DNA of 64,000 nucleotides from Rhizobium terrae (GCF_003425685.1 NZ_QJKM01000007.1:1-64000); one strand, 5' to 3'; numbered from the stretch's first letter, positions 47,830-57,360 are shown. Made by a program: numbers and translations. Notes: generated by a model from the letters alone, not told the origin.

Positions 47830-48705
47830 TCAGATCTTCAAAAGCCTGCGGGCGTTTTCCTTGAGGATCAGCGGCCGCACTTCGTCCTTGATCGGGATGG
47901 CGGCGAAATCCGCCATCCAGCGATCCGGCGTGATCGCCGGCCAGTCCGAGCCGAACAGCATTTTGTGCTTCAGCAGCGAATTGGCGTACTGGACGAGGAT
48001 CGGCGGAAAGTACTTCGGCGACCAGCCGGACATGTCGATATAGACGTTCGGCTTGTGGGTTGCGACCGACAGCGCCTCCTCCTGCCACGGGAAGGAGGGA
48101 TGCGCCAGGATGATCGGCATGTCGGGAAAATCCGCCGCCACGTCGTCCAGGTAGATCGGATTGGAATATTTGAGCCGCATGTTCATGCCGCCGCGCATGC
48201 CGGCGCCGACGCCCGTCTGGCCGGTATGGAACAGCGTGATCGCGCCCTCCTCGGCAATCGCCTCGTAGAGCGGATAGGCCATCCGATCGTTCGGATAGAA
48301 GGCTTGCATGGTCGGGTGGAACTTGAAGCCCTTGACGCCGAATTCGCGCACCAGCCGGCGCGCCTCACGGGCACCCATCTTGCCCTTGGCCGGGTCGATC
48401 GAGGCGAACGGGATCATGACGTCGCTGTTTTCGGCGGCGATCATCGCCACTTCTTCATTGTTGTAGCGCCGGAAGCCGGTCTCGCGTTCCGCATCCACCG
48501 GAAAGATCACGCAGCCGATCTTGCGCTCGCGGTAATAGACGGCGGTTTCGTTCACCGTCGGCAGCATGCCCTTGTGGCCGGCCGGGTTCTTGAAATATTT
48601 CGCCATGCCGGCCTGGAATTCGTCATAGCCGTCGTCGCGAGGCCCGCAGCAGGGTTCCTCCGCATGGGTGTGGATATCGATGGCGAGCAATTCGTCGACG
48701 TTCAT
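47830..48705 (-). CDS. amidohydrolase-family protein in hydroxycinnamate cluster
   Basis: A 291-residue TIM-barrel metal-dependent hydrolase or decarboxylase of the amidohydrolase_2 type. The metal site HTHAEE is at about 12-17, with KFHPTMQAF, the ILAHPSFPWQEEAL strand, and the C-terminal FGSDWPAIT Asp. GGGGAGGAG precedes the ATG. In this context it may remove the two-carbon unit from the beta-keto-acyl-CoA made by the neighbouring hydratase and dehydrogenase, or process a ring-derived acid; this is inference only. Confidence 0.82.
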   Translation of the reverse strand: MNVDELLAIDIHTHAEEPCCGPRDDGYDEFQAGMAKYFKNPAGHKGMLPTVNETAVYYRERKIGCVIFPVDAERETGFRRYNNEEVAMIAAENSDVMIPFASIDPAKGKMGAREARRLVREFGVKGFKFHPTMQAFYPNDRMAYPLYEAIAEEGAITLFHTGQTGVGAGMRGGMNMRLKYSNPIYLDDVAADFPDMPIILAHPSFPWQEEALSVATHKPNVYIDMSGWSPKYFPPILVQYANSLLKHKMLFGSDWPAITPDRWMADFAAIPIKDEVRPLILKENARRLLKI

Positions 48706-48729
48706 GGTGCGCTCCTCCCCGTCCTTGTC

Positions 48730-49185
48730 TCAGTCCAGCCCGATGAATTTCCGCAACAGGGCCGTCAGTTGCTGCCGTTCCGCGGCAGTGAGATTGGAGC
48801 CGATCGAACCTTCATAAGCGAAGAACCAGTCGGCCGCCTGCTGCACCATGGTCACGGCGGACGGCGTCAGAGTGATCTCGACGGCCCGGCGATCGTCGTC
48901 GGGAATGCGGCGCGAAACGAGTCCCTGGTCCTCCAGCGCACGGATCAGCTTCGTCATGTGCGCGCGCTTGATCATCAGCCGCTGGCCGAGCACGCTCTGG
49001 CGAATGCCGGGATTGTGGAGAATGACCCAGAGAACCGAGAATTCGCCGGGTTTCAGGCCACGTTCGCCGCATTCCTCGAAGAAATGCTCGTAGACCTTGA
49101 TCTGCGCAAGCCGCACCAGGAAGCCGAGCGCCGTATTGAGACGGTCGAGATCTACCTCGTCGGTCGTGCGGATCGGCATATCCAT
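48730..49185 (-). CDS. MarR-family regulator, HcaR/CouR-like
   Basis: A 151-residue dimeric regulator with the winged helix SVLGQRLMIKRAHMTKLIRAL followed by LVSRRIPDDDRRAVEITLT (wing). In Agrobacterium and Rhodopseudomonas, MarR proteins of this type repress hydroxycinnamate genes and release DNA on binding the CoA thioester. It lies between the crotonase and amidohydrolase genes on the same strand, and a strong inverted repeat at 50109-50140 is its probable target. Confidence 0.88.
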   Translation of the reverse strand: MDMPIRTTDEVDLDRLNTALGFLVRLAQIKVYEHFFEECGERGLKPGEFSVLWVILHNPGIRQSVLGQRLMIKRAHMTKLIRALEDQGLVSRRIPDDDRRAVEITLTPSAVTMVQQAADWFFAYEGSIGSNLTAAERQQLTALLRKFIGLD

Positions 49186-49198
49186 GGACGATATCCTC

Positions 49199-49993
49199 TC
49201 AGGCCGAACCCGGCGCCTTCAGACGCGCGGCGCGCTTTTCCAGAAAGGCGCGCAGCCGCTCTTCCGCCTCCGGGCTGGTGGCGGTGAAGGAGGCGATGAA
49301 GGATTCGACGAACAGCCCGTCTTCCTTCGCCATGTCCTGGATGCGCGGCAGAGCGTTGATGACGGCGTAGTTGGAGATTTCCGCGTTGCCGGCAGCCGCT
49401 TCCGCAAGCTGATGCGCCTTTTCGCGAGCCTGGCCTTTTTCGACGACGTATTGCGCGAGGTTCCAGCGCTCCGCCTCCTCCGCAGAAGCCACGCGGCCGG
49501 TCAGCATCATGTCGGTCATCCGGGCGACCCCCATCAGGCGGGCGGCGCGTACCGAACCGCCGCCGCCGACAAAGATGCCGCGCTGGCCTTCCGGCAGCGC
49601 GAAGAAGGCGGATTTGTCCGCGACGCGGATATGGGTGGATGCCGCCAGTTCCAGGCCGCCGCCGACGACGGCGCCATGCAGGGCGGAAATCCAGGGGATC
49701 GTGCCGTGTTCGATGCCGGCGAAGACCGCGTGCCAGCGGCGCGAGCCGTGAACACCCTGGATCGGCGTCTTCTTGACGTGTTCGGCAAGGTCGAGGCCGG
49801 CGCAGAAATGATCGCCGTGGCCGAAGAGCACGACGGCCTTGGCCTCGCTTTCGGCGCGCGCCACGGTTTCCGCAATCATTTCGACGAAACGGTCGCTGAC
49901 CGCATTGCGCTTTTCGGGGCGGTTCAGGCCAATATGGGCAATATTACCCCTGAGCTCGTAGGTCACGAAGCTGGTTGCCGTCTGGTCGGCCAT
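49199..49993 (-). CDS. crotonase: hydroxycinnamoyl-CoA hydratase (possible lyase)
   Basis: A 264-residue enoyl-CoA hydratase/isomerase-family protein. The oxyanion-hole segments GDHFCAGLDLAEH and GAVVGGGLELA and the catalytic-loop region LPEGQRGIFVGGGGS are present. It probably hydrates feruloyl- or p-coumaroyl-CoA. Whether it also cleaves to the aldehyde cannot be told, but SDR and acyl-CoA dehydrogenase partners favour a beta-oxidation-like route. The ATG at 49993 is 10 bases past AGGAG; the ATG at 50002 is too close to it. Confidence 0.85.
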   Translation of the reverse strand: MADQTATSFVTYELRGNIAHIGLNRPEKRNAVSDRFVEMIAETVARAESEAKAVVLFGHGDHFCAGLDLAEHVKKTPIQGVHGSRRWHAVFAGIEHGTIPWISALHGAVVGGGLELAASTHIRVADKSAFFALPEGQRGIFVGGGGSVRAARLMGVARMTDMMLTGRVASAEEAERWNLAQYVVEKGQAREKAHQLAEAAAGNAEISNYAVINALPRIQDMAKEDGLFVESFIASFTATSPEAEERLRAFLEKRAARLKAPGSA

Positions 49994-50014
49994 TTTCTGC
50001 ATTCTCCTCCGATA

Positions 50015-50061
50015 GAGCGGGCGCCGAAAGGCATAAGCGGTTTTCGGCCAAAATTCCGCTC
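50015..50061. repeat. short rhizobial palindromic repeat
   Basis: GAGCGG (50015) and CCGCTC (50056) enclose AAGCGGTTTTCGGCCAAAAT. A related GAGCGGTTTTCGCCAAAATCC occurs at 63398-63418. Such short elements are scattered in Rhizobiaceae intergenic DNA. Confidence 0.45.
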
Positions 50062-50108
50062 TAAATTCTGCCGGCGGACGCTCCTCCGCCCGCCTTGAGT
50101 TTTTGATC

Positions 50109-50140
50109 GTTTACAGGGAGATTGTTTCTTTGTAAACAAA
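50109..50140. promoter_or_regulatory. candidate MarR operator in divergent promoter
   Basis: GTTTACA (50109-50115) and TGTAAAC (50131-50137) are inverted copies, and the second forms a compact dyad TTTGT-AA-ACAAA (50129-50140). They lie between the divergent crotonase and acyl-CoA synthetase genes, 42 bases before the synthetase start. Confidence 0.6.
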
Positions 50141-50181
50141 TTTTGGGAGTTTAAGGATTGCTGACATCTGGGAGGAAGGTC

Positions 50182-52038
50182 ATGGCCGACAAAGCTGTGC
50201 GTGATGTGAAGCTGTGGTCGCCTGTGGTCGGCTGGGAAGAGCGGCCGAACGGCGAATTCGTGGTCTGGCGGGAAGATCCGCTCGGACCTTACCCCGACAA
50301 GATCAACGAACGGCTGGTCCATTGGGCGAATGTCGCGCCGGATCGCACCTGGATGGCGGACCGGGAGGGGACGGGACAGTGGCGCGAGGTGACTTATTCG
50401 CAAGCGCTCGACCAGGTGCGCCGTATCGGCCAGTTCCTGCTGGATCTCGATCTCTCGGCGGAAAATCCGCTTGTCATCCTGTCCGAAAATTCCATCGAAC
50501 ATGCGCTCATGGCGCTTGGCGCCCAGCATGTGGGAATCCCTTCCGCGGCAATCGCGCCCGCCTATGCGACGATTTCTTCCGACTTCGGCAAGCTGCATGA
50601 CATCGCAAAACAGATTACGCCGGGCCTGATTTTCGCCGACGACGGGAGCGCTTTCCGCAAGGCCGTCGATACCGCCTTCGGCGCCGAAATCCCGTTTGCG
50701 GCAATGCGCAACCTGCCGGAAGGCCGGCCGAACACCTATCTCTTCGATACGATCCTCAAAACCGAGCCGACGGAAGCCGTGGACAAGGCTTTCGACACGG
50801 TGGGTCCGGACACGGTCGCGAAATTCCTGTTTACCTCGGGCACGACCGGCTCGCCCAAGGCCGTCATCCAGACGCAGCGCATGTTGTGCTCCAATCAGGA
50901 AATGGTGGCGGACTGCTATTCCTATTTCCGCGATGAGCCGCCGATCCTGGTTGACTGGGCGCCGTGGAACCATACGGCGAGCGGCAACAAGGTCTTCAAC
51001 ATCGCCATCTATAACGGCGGCACCTATTATATCGATCGCGGCAAGCCCTCGCCGGCGCTGATGGGGCAGACGATCGCCAATCTTCGGGAAATCTCGCCGA
51101 CCTGGTATTTCAATGTGCCGGCCGGTTACGAAATGCTGATCCAGGCGATGCGCGAGGACGAGGCGCTTCGCAAGACCTTCTTCAAGGACCTGAAACTGCT
51201 GATGTATGCCGGTGCCGGCATGGCGCAGCACACTTGGGATGCGCTGATCGAACTGTCCGAAATGACGATTGGCGAACGCGTGCCGCTCGGCACCGGCATC
51301 GGCTCCACCGAGACTGCGCCCTTCGCGATCTTCTGCACCGACCCGCAGGAGAAGCCCGGCAATATCGGCGTGCCCGGCCAGGGTGTCGTCGTCAAGCTGG
51401 TGCCGATCGACGACAAATACGAGCTGCGCTTCAAGGGACCGAACGTTACGCCCGGTTATTGGCGCAACGAAAAGCTCACCAGGGAAGCCTTCGATGAGGA
51501 AGGATTCTACCGGATCGGCGATGCGGTGAAGTTCGCCGTTCCCGGCGATCCGCGCAAGGGTTTCTATTTCGATGGCCGCACCGCGGAAAACTTCAAGCTG
51601 CAGACCGGCACCTGGGTGGCCGTCGGCGTGTTGCGTGCACAACTCGTCAACCAGTTCGGCGGGCTTATCCGCGACGCGGTCATCACCGGCGAAAACCGGG
51701 CGGAGCTCGGTGCGCTTGCCGTGCCCTTCATGCCGGCGCTGAGAGAACTGGTCGGCGGTGGCGAAGGCCTGTCCGACGAAGCGGTCGTCGCGCATCCCAA
51801 GGTGAGGGCGGCTATCGCCGAACGCCTGAAAGACCACCAGAAACAGGCGAGCGGTTCGGCCACGCGCGTGATGCGCATGATGCTGATGACCCAGCCGCTG
51901 CGTTTCGAAAAGGGCGAGGTCACCGACAAGGGCTCGATCAACCAGCGCGCCGTGCTCGCCCATCGCGGCGACCTGGTCGAGGAACTTTATACGGATGCAC
52001 AAGGGGTGATCCGGGTCGGCAAGGAGCTGGCGGCATGA
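50182..52038 (+). CDS. feruloyl/hydroxycinnamoyl-CoA synthetase
   Basis: A 618-residue acyl-adenylate-forming ligase. The AMP-binding motif FLFTSGTTGSPKAVIQT (about 214-230), then GIGSTETAP and the long C-terminal domain typical of bacterial feruloyl-CoA synthetases (about 620 residues) are present. It activates a hydroxycinnamate with ATP and CoA, the entry step of the cluster. The ATG at 50182 has GGGAGGA; the frame opens earlier at 50158 without a ribosome site. Confidence 0.9.
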   Translation: MADKAVRDVKLWSPVVGWEERPNGEFVVWREDPLGPYPDKINERLVHWANVAPDRTWMADREGTGQWREVTYSQALDQVRRIGQFLLDLDLSAENPLVILSENSIEHALMALGAQHVGIPSAAIAPAYATISSDFGKLHDIAKQITPGLIFADDGSAFRKAVDTAFGAEIPFAAMRNLPEGRPNTYLFDTILKTEPTEAVDKAFDTVGPDTVAKFLFTSGTTGSPKAVIQTQRMLCSNQEMVADCYSYFRDEPPILVDWAPWNHTASGNKVFNIAIYNGGTYYIDRGKPSPALMGQTIANLREISPTWYFNVPAGYEMLIQAMREDEALRKTFFKDLKLLMYAGAGMAQHTWDALIELSEMTIGERVPLGTGIGSTETAPFAIFCTDPQEKPGNIGVPGQGVVVKLVPIDDKYELRFKGPNVTPGYWRNEKLTREAFDEEGFYRIGDAVKFAVPGDPRKGFYFDGRTAENFKLQTGTWVAVGVLRAQLVNQFGGLIRDAVITGENRAELGALAVPFMPALRELVGGGEGLSDEAVVAHPKVRAAIAERLKDHQKQASGSATRVMRMMLMTQPLRFEKGEVTDKGSINQRAVLAHRGDLVEELYTDAQGVIRVGKELAA

Positions 52039-52796
52039 GGATCGAGGGTTCGAGCGCTTTTGTCACCGGCGGCGGGTCGGGGCTCGGCGAGGCGACCGCC
52101 CGCATGCTCGCCGGACTTGGAGCCGTGGTTCATGTCTTCGACCGCAACGGTGAGGCAGCGGCAAAGGTCGCCAGGGACATCGGCGGCGTGCCACTTGCCG
52201 GCGACGTGACGAGCGAAGAGGATGCATCGCGTGCATTGGATGTCGCCGCCAAGGCGGGTGACGGCCTGCGTATCCTCGTCAATTGCGCCGGCATAGGCAC
52301 GGCGGGGCGCATCGTCGGCAGACAAGGCCCGATGCCGCTCGGGGATTTCGAAAAGGTCATCCGCATCAACCTGATCGGCACCTTCAACATGATGCGGCTG
52401 GCGGCCGACCGGATGGCGAAGACGCCGGAAGGGGAGGACAAGGCCCGTGGCGTGATCGTCAACACGGCTTCGGTCGCGGCCTTCGAAGGACAGGTCGGCC
52501 AGGCGGCCTACGCGGCCTCTAAGGGCGGCATCGTTTCGCTGGCCCTGCCGGCGGCGCGCGAATTTTCCCGCTTCGGCATCCGCGTCAACACCGTGGCTCC
52601 CGGTATCTTCCTGACGCCGCTGCTTTACGAACTGCCCGAGGAAGCACAGCAAAGCCTTGCCGCCGCGATCCCCTATCCTTCCCGTCTCGGAGATCCGGGC
52701 GAATTCGCCGATGCGGTGCGCTTCCTGATCGAGAACCAGTATGTCAACGGCGAAGTAATCCGGCTGGACGGGGCGCTTCGCATGCAGCCGCGGTAG
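52035..52796 (+). CDS. SDR, probable 3-hydroxyacyl-CoA dehydrogenase
   Basis: A 253-residue short-chain dehydrogenase with TGGGSGLG near 11-18, a NAD-binding Asp in FDRN, NCAG, and catalytic Ser/Tyr/Lys in TASVAAF and YAASK. The sequence resembles 17-beta-HSD type 10/3-hydroxyacyl-CoA dehydrogenases (GGPMPLGDFEKVI-like segment, GQVGQAAYAASKGGI). It would oxidise the beta-hydroxy-acyl-CoA formed by the crotonase. Overlaps the synthetase stop (ATGA). Confidence 0.87.
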   Translation: MRIEGSSAFVTGGGSGLGEATARMLAGLGAVVHVFDRNGEAAAKVARDIGGVPLAGDVTSEEDASRALDVAAKAGDGLRILVNCAGIGTAGRIVGRQGPMPLGDFEKVIRINLIGTFNMMRLAADRMAKTPEGEDKARGVIVNTASVAAFEGQVGQAAYAASKGGIVSLALPAAREFSRFGIRVNTVAPGIFLTPLLYELPEEAQQSLAAAIPYPSRLGDPGEFADAVRFLIENQYVNGEVIRLDGALRMQPR

Positions 52797-52800
52797 TTTC

Positions 52801-54411
52801 ATGTCTTTTGCGGATCAGGCGGATCGGACACTGGAAATCCTGGCGCTGACGCCTGGCTGGCACCGCCTGCGCGACCTGCGGCCGGATTGCGATGACGAAA
52901 CGGTCGCGGCGATCGTCCTCGAGGCTGCCAATTTCGCCGAAGGCGTACTGGCTCCTCTCAATCCGGTAGGCGATCGGCTCGGCGCCCGGGTCGTCGAAGG
53001 CCGCGTGAAGACGCCGCAGGGCTTTGCCGATGCTTTCCGTCAATATGCCGAGGCCGGCTGGCTCGGCATGGACGTGCCGGAAAAATTCGGCGGCCAGGCC
53101 GTGCCGCTTACCCTGCACGCCGCCTGCGCGCCGCTTTTCGAACGGGGCTGCGTGGCGCTGATGATGGCCGCGGGTTCGACCCGCGCTGCGGCGCATCTTC
53201 TGGCCGAGGTTGCCGATCAGGACACCGCGAATGAATGGGTGCCGAAGCTCGCGACCGGCGAATGGGCTGCGACGATCTGCATTTCCGAGCCGGAAGCCGG
53301 GTCGGATGTCGGGCGGCTGCGAACCAGGGCAGAGCAGCGCGATGGCGAATGGGTCGTCACCGGCCAGAAAATCTGGATCTCCTTCGGCGACCACGACATG
53401 ACAAGCCGCATCGGCCATTGCCTGCTCGCCCGCACCAACGATCAGCCCGGCACGCGCGGCATCAGCCTTTTCCTCGTTCCGAACGAGATCGATGGCCGTT
53501 CCAATGGCGTTTCCGTCGATCGTATCGAGGAGAAGATGGGCCTGCACGGGTCGCCCACCTGCGCCATGCGCTTTGATGGCGCCAGGGGCATCCTGCTCGG
53601 CAAGGAAGGTCGCGGCCTGCCGCATCTCTTCACGATGATCGAGCTGATGCGCCTGCTCACGGGTTGCCAGGGACTGGGGCTCGCCTCCGCTGCTGCCGAC
53701 GTCGCCGAGGACTATGCACGGGAACGCCGCCAGGGCGGCCGTCCCGACCAGCCGCCGGTGCCGATCTCAAGCCATCCGGATGTCGCGCGGCAGCTTCATG
53801 AGCTCCGCAGCACGACCGAAATCCTGCGGGCTGCCATTCTGGAGCTTGCGACCACCATGGATATCGCCCGGCTGGAGCCGCAATCCGGCCTCGACGATTT
53901 CACAGGCTGGATGTTGCCGCTGATCAAGAACTTCGGCGCCGAGACCGGCTTCAACGTGGCCGGCGCGGCGATCCAGGTGCTCGGCGGCGTCGGTTACACC
54001 CGTGACTGGCCGCTGGAGCAATATCTGCGCGATGCCCGGATCATGACCATCTACGAGGGTACGACCGGTATGCAGGCGCTCGATTTCCTGACCCGCCGGC
54101 TCTGGCGCGACGAAGGCAGGGGGTTGGCGATCTTTCTGCAGAAGGCGCGCGACGAGATCGATGCCTATGCAACCGAGCATCCCGGCGCTTCGGAGGCGGC
54201 GCTGGCTGCGCTCGACGAGTTCGAACGGCTGAGCGCAGGGATGATTTCGATGCGGGACGACGATCCGGATGGCGCCCTCTATCGCGCCGATGCCTATATG
54301 CGCGCCGCCTGGTCGGTGGTTTCCGTCTGGATGGCGCTTCGGCTCTCGGAAACGAATGCCGTGGCCGGTCTCGCCGCGCAGTTTGCATTTCATAGCGCGC
54401 GTTGTGCCTGA
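52801..54411 (+). CDS. acyl-CoA dehydrogenase
   Basis: A 536-residue flavoprotein of the larger AidB/DmdC-like acyl-CoA dehydrogenase group. It has CISEPEAGSDVG, GQKIWISFG, the FAD-site QVLGGVGYTRDWPLEQ and the catalytic Glu in TIYEGTTGMQALD. It starts four bases after the SDR. In the hydroxycinnamate operon it may act on saturated phenylpropanoyl-CoAs such as dihydroferuloyl-CoA (inference). Confidence 0.88.
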   Translation: MSFADQADRTLEILALTPGWHRLRDLRPDCDDETVAAIVLEAANFAEGVLAPLNPVGDRLGARVVEGRVKTPQGFADAFRQYAEAGWLGMDVPEKFGGQAVPLTLHAACAPLFERGCVALMMAAGSTRAAAHLLAEVADQDTANEWVPKLATGEWAATICISEPEAGSDVGRLRTRAEQRDGEWVVTGQKIWISFGDHDMTSRIGHCLLARTNDQPGTRGISLFLVPNEIDGRSNGVSVDRIEEKMGLHGSPTCAMRFDGARGILLGKEGRGLPHLFTMIELMRLLTGCQGLGLASAAADVAEDYARERRQGGRPDQPPVPISSHPDVARQLHELRSTTEILRAAILELATTMDIARLEPQSGLDDFTGWMLPLIKNFGAETGFNVAGAAIQVLGGVGYTRDWPLEQYLRDARIMTIYEGTTGMQALDFLTRRLWRDEGRGLAIFLQKARDEIDAYATEHPGASEAALAALDEFERLSAGMISMRDDDPDGALYRADAYMRAAWSVVSVWMALRLSETNAVAGLAAQFAFHSARCA

Positions 54412-54531
54412 TCTCGACGGCGGCGATCCTTCGCGTTTTGCGAAAGGAGAGCGGACCGTTCCGTGCATTCTCCCCGGATCCTGGAGTTGCTAGCTTTTCC
54501 GTCGAGGAAGGTATCGGGAGGAGATCGGACG

Positions 54532-56214
54532 ATGACGAAAAGACAGCTGCGCAGCAATTTCGAGCCGGGCACGTCGCGCTGGGCGGTGCGCCGGGCGCAA
54601 TGGCGGGCGCTTGGCCTTACCGACGAGGATATGGAAAAACCGAAGATCGCGATCGTCAACACGTCTTCGGAGCTTTCCATCTGTTTCAGCCATCTCGACC
54701 AGGTCTCGGCCCGGGTGAAGCAGGCGGTGCGGGCTGCCGGCGGCATTCCGTTCGAAATCCGCACCATCGCGCCGAGCGATTTCATCATCAGCGCCGGTCG
54801 AGCCGCGACCTATATCCTGCCGAGCCGCGATCTCATCACCAACGATATCGAAGTGGCGGTCGAGGGCGCCCAGCTCGACGGCATGGTCTGTCTTGCCTCC
54901 TGCGACAAGACGACGCCCGGCCAGATCATGGCTGCGGCACGCATCGACCTGCCGACCATCGTCGTGCTCTGCGGCTATCAGGCGAGCGGCCGGTACCGAA
55001 ACCATCATATGGATATCGAGGAAGTCTTTCTCCATGCCGGCCATCATGCCGCCGGCAGGATCAGCTTCGAAGAGCTGAAGGAGATGAGCGAAAACGCCAT
55101 CCGCAGCCCCGGCGTCTGTTCCGGCATGGGGACGGCCAATTCCATGCACTCGGTCTGCGAGGCGCTCGGCATGTCGCTGCCGGGCGGCGGACCGGTGCGG
55201 GCGATGAGCGACAAGATGATGGACTGTGTCGACCAGTCCGGCCGTCGCATCGTCGATATGGTCTGGGAAGACCTGCGGCCGCGGACGATCCTGACCGCCG
55301 GCGCCTTCCGCAACGCTGCGGCGACGGTGCTGGCCGTTTCGGGTTCGATCAACACTATCAAGCACTTGCAGGCCATCGCCGTGGAGGCGGGTCTCGACAT
55401 AGACGTCTACAAGATCTTCGAGGAACTGAGCAGCCGGGTGCCGATCCTCGCCGCCGTGCGGCCGATCGGCGCGAATTCGATCGAGGAATTCGAGGATGCC
55501 GGCGGTGCCCGCGCCATCATGAAGCGGTTGGAGCCGATCGCCGATCTTTCGGCCGTGACCGTTACCGGCAAAACCTGGGGTGAGGAACTGGAGAACATCG
55601 AGGTCGCCGATCCCGAGGTGATCCGCCCGCTCGACAAGCCGTTCGCGGTAAAGCCCGGCATCGTTCTCCTGCGCGGCTCGCTGGCGCCGGACGGCGCGAT
55701 CGCCAAGGTGGGTCTGCGCGGTGCCGGCCGTCCTATGAGCTTCGATGGTCCGGCACGCGTCTTCGACAATTCGCCGTCTGCCGAAGCGGCCCTCAGGGAA
55801 GGTGCCGTAAAACCTGGCGAAGTGCTGGTCCTGCGCGGTATGGGTGTCAAGGGCGGCCCTGGCATGGGCGGCGCTTCCCGCCTCGTCTTCGCACTCGACG
55901 GCACCGGCCTCGGCCCGGAAGTGGCGGTGGTGACGGACGGCCAGCTGAGCGGCCTCGTCAATGTCGGCCTTGTCATCGGCGAGGTGAAGCCGGAAGCCTT
56001 CACCGGCGGCCCGCTGGGGCTCGTGGAAGATGGCGATCGTATCACCATCGATATCGACAGCCGCTCGATCGAACTGCATGTACCGGAGGCGGAGCTTGCA
56101 GCCCGGCGCGAGGCCTTCGTGCAGAAGCCGCTTTCGGCCGAAAAGGGCTGGCTCAATCTCTACGGCAGCACGGTGACGCCGCTGGAAAAGGGGGCGACGC
56201 TCTCGACTAAATAA
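54532..56214 (+). CDS. IlvD/Edd-family dehydratase (sugar-acid type)
   Basis: A 560-residue iron-sulfur dehydratase. The three cluster cysteines can be placed in SICFSHLD, SCDKTTPGQ, and GVCSGMGTANSMHS. C-terminal GPGMGGASR and TDGQLSG are the substrate-binding segments. The family includes dihydroxyacid, phosphogluconate, and aldonate (arabonate/xylonate/galactonate) dehydratases. The ATG at 54532 follows GGGAGGAG. It is separated from the acyl-CoA dehydrogenase by 120 bases, so it begins a new unit, perhaps with the LysR/aconitase X genes downstream. Confidence 0.88.
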   Translation: MTKRQLRSNFEPGTSRWAVRRAQWRALGLTDEDMEKPKIAIVNTSSELSICFSHLDQVSARVKQAVRAAGGIPFEIRTIAPSDFIISAGRAATYILPSRDLITNDIEVAVEGAQLDGMVCLASCDKTTPGQIMAAARIDLPTIVVLCGYQASGRYRNHHMDIEEVFLHAGHHAAGRISFEELKEMSENAIRSPGVCSGMGTANSMHSVCEALGMSLPGGGPVRAMSDKMMDCVDQSGRRIVDMVWEDLRPRTILTAGAFRNAAATVLAVSGSINTIKHLQAIAVEAGLDIDVYKIFEELSSRVPILAAVRPIGANSIEEFEDAGGARAIMKRLEPIADLSAVTVTGKTWGEELENIEVADPEVIRPLDKPFAVKPGIVLLRGSLAPDGAIAKVGLRGAGRPMSFDGPARVFDNSPSAEAALREGAVKPGEVLVLRGMGVKGGPGMGGASRLVFALDGTGLGPEVAVVTDGQLSGLVNVGLVIGEVKPEAFTGGPLGLVEDGDRITIDIDSRSIELHVPEAELAARREAFVQKPLSAEKGWLNLYGSTVTPLEKGATLSTK

Positions 56215-56303
56215 CTGCAGGCTATGGATCGCTGCAGGAGTTGCTAAAGCGCTGAAAATATGCGCCTGATGTGCGCCTCCATTTTCTCGAAACGAGAAAG
56301 ACA

Positions 56304-57212
56304 GTGAACATACTTCTCGATATAGGCGCATTTCTGGCGACCGCCCGGGCGGGCAGTTTTTCCGCCGCCGGCCGCGATCTGGGCGTCGCGACATCCGTCA
56401 TCACCAAGCGGGTCAAGCGGCTGGAGGAGCACCTGAACACCCAGCTTTTCGTGCGCACCACGCGGCGTCTGGCGCTGACGGTGGACGGCGAGCGGTTGCG
56501 TCCGCGCCTGCAACTCCTGGTCGGGGAGATCGAGGATACGCTTGCCGCGACCCATACGCATGAACTGGGGTTGACCGGTTCCTTGCGCATCAAGGCGCCG
56601 ACGACGCTGACTTCGATGTTCTTCGGAGATATCTGCGCCGCCTTCCAGGCGGCCAATCCCCGGGTGAAGATGGAGATCGTGCTGATCGACCGCTCCGTCA
56701 ATCCGTTGGAAGAAGGCTTCGACGTGGCGATCGGGGCGCTGCCGCAATCCTACGCCTATGTCATTGACCACCCGCTCTGCCCCTATCCGCGCATACTCTG
56801 CGCCGCCCCGGGTTATCTCGAAAACCGCAAGCGGCCGAAAACGCCGACGGAACTCGTCGGCCATGAATGCATCACCTTTCACACGATCGGCACGACCTGG
56901 ACTTTCCAGATGGAAACCAGCGCGCTCAATGTGGAGATCACCTCGAATTTCACGGCAAACGACAGCCGTATCCTGCTGGCTGCCGCCCGGCAGGGGCTCG
57001 GCCTTGCGATCCTGCCGCGTTTTCTCGCTCAATCGGATCTCGACAGCGGCGCGCTGGAAGAGGTCATGCCGGAATTTCCGGTGGAGCCGCTCTGGATCAA
57101 GGCATCCGTGCCGCGCATCAAGATGAACAAGAATGTTGTTTCGGAATTCGTCGCCTATCTGCAGAAACGCTTTTCCGAAGGTGTGCCGGAGCAGGTCATC
57201 CCATCTTTCTGA
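56304..57212 (+). CDS. LysR-family regulator
   Basis: A 302-residue regulator with the N-terminal helix-turn-helix GSFSAAGRDLGVATSVITKRVKRLE in two adjacent blocks (about 16-40), then a periplasmic-binding-like effector domain with GFDVAIGALP and RQGLGLAILPRFL. A GTG at 56304 behind GAGAAAG is preferred; a GTG at 56271 is also in frame but has no ribosome site. It lies between the dehydratase and the FAD/aconitase X genes, all on one strand. Confidence 0.85.
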   Translation: MNILLDIGAFLATARAGSFSAAGRDLGVATSVITKRVKRLEEHLNTQLFVRTTRRLALTVDGERLRPRLQLLVGEIEDTLAATHTHELGLTGSLRIKAPTTLTSMFFGDICAAFQAANPRVKMEIVLIDRSVNPLEEGFDVAIGALPQSYAYVIDHPLCPYPRILCAAPGYLENRKRPKTPTELVGHECITFHTIGTTWTFQMETSALNVEITSNFTANDSRILLAAARQGLGLAILPRFLAQSDLDSGALEEVMPEFPVEPLWIKASVPRIKMNKNVVSEFVAYLQKRFSEGVPEQVIPSF

Positions 57213-57360
57213 GGCGAGGTGACACCCTAAGGCGGGACTGAGCTTTCGCAAAACAAGAAAGCTGATCGCCTCACTTGCCGGGTTCAAGGCCTGGCTGCTT
57301 AGGTTACGATCCTCGTCCATGCGGCCCGGGAGGGTGCAGGCATTCGCAAGGGAGGGTCCG

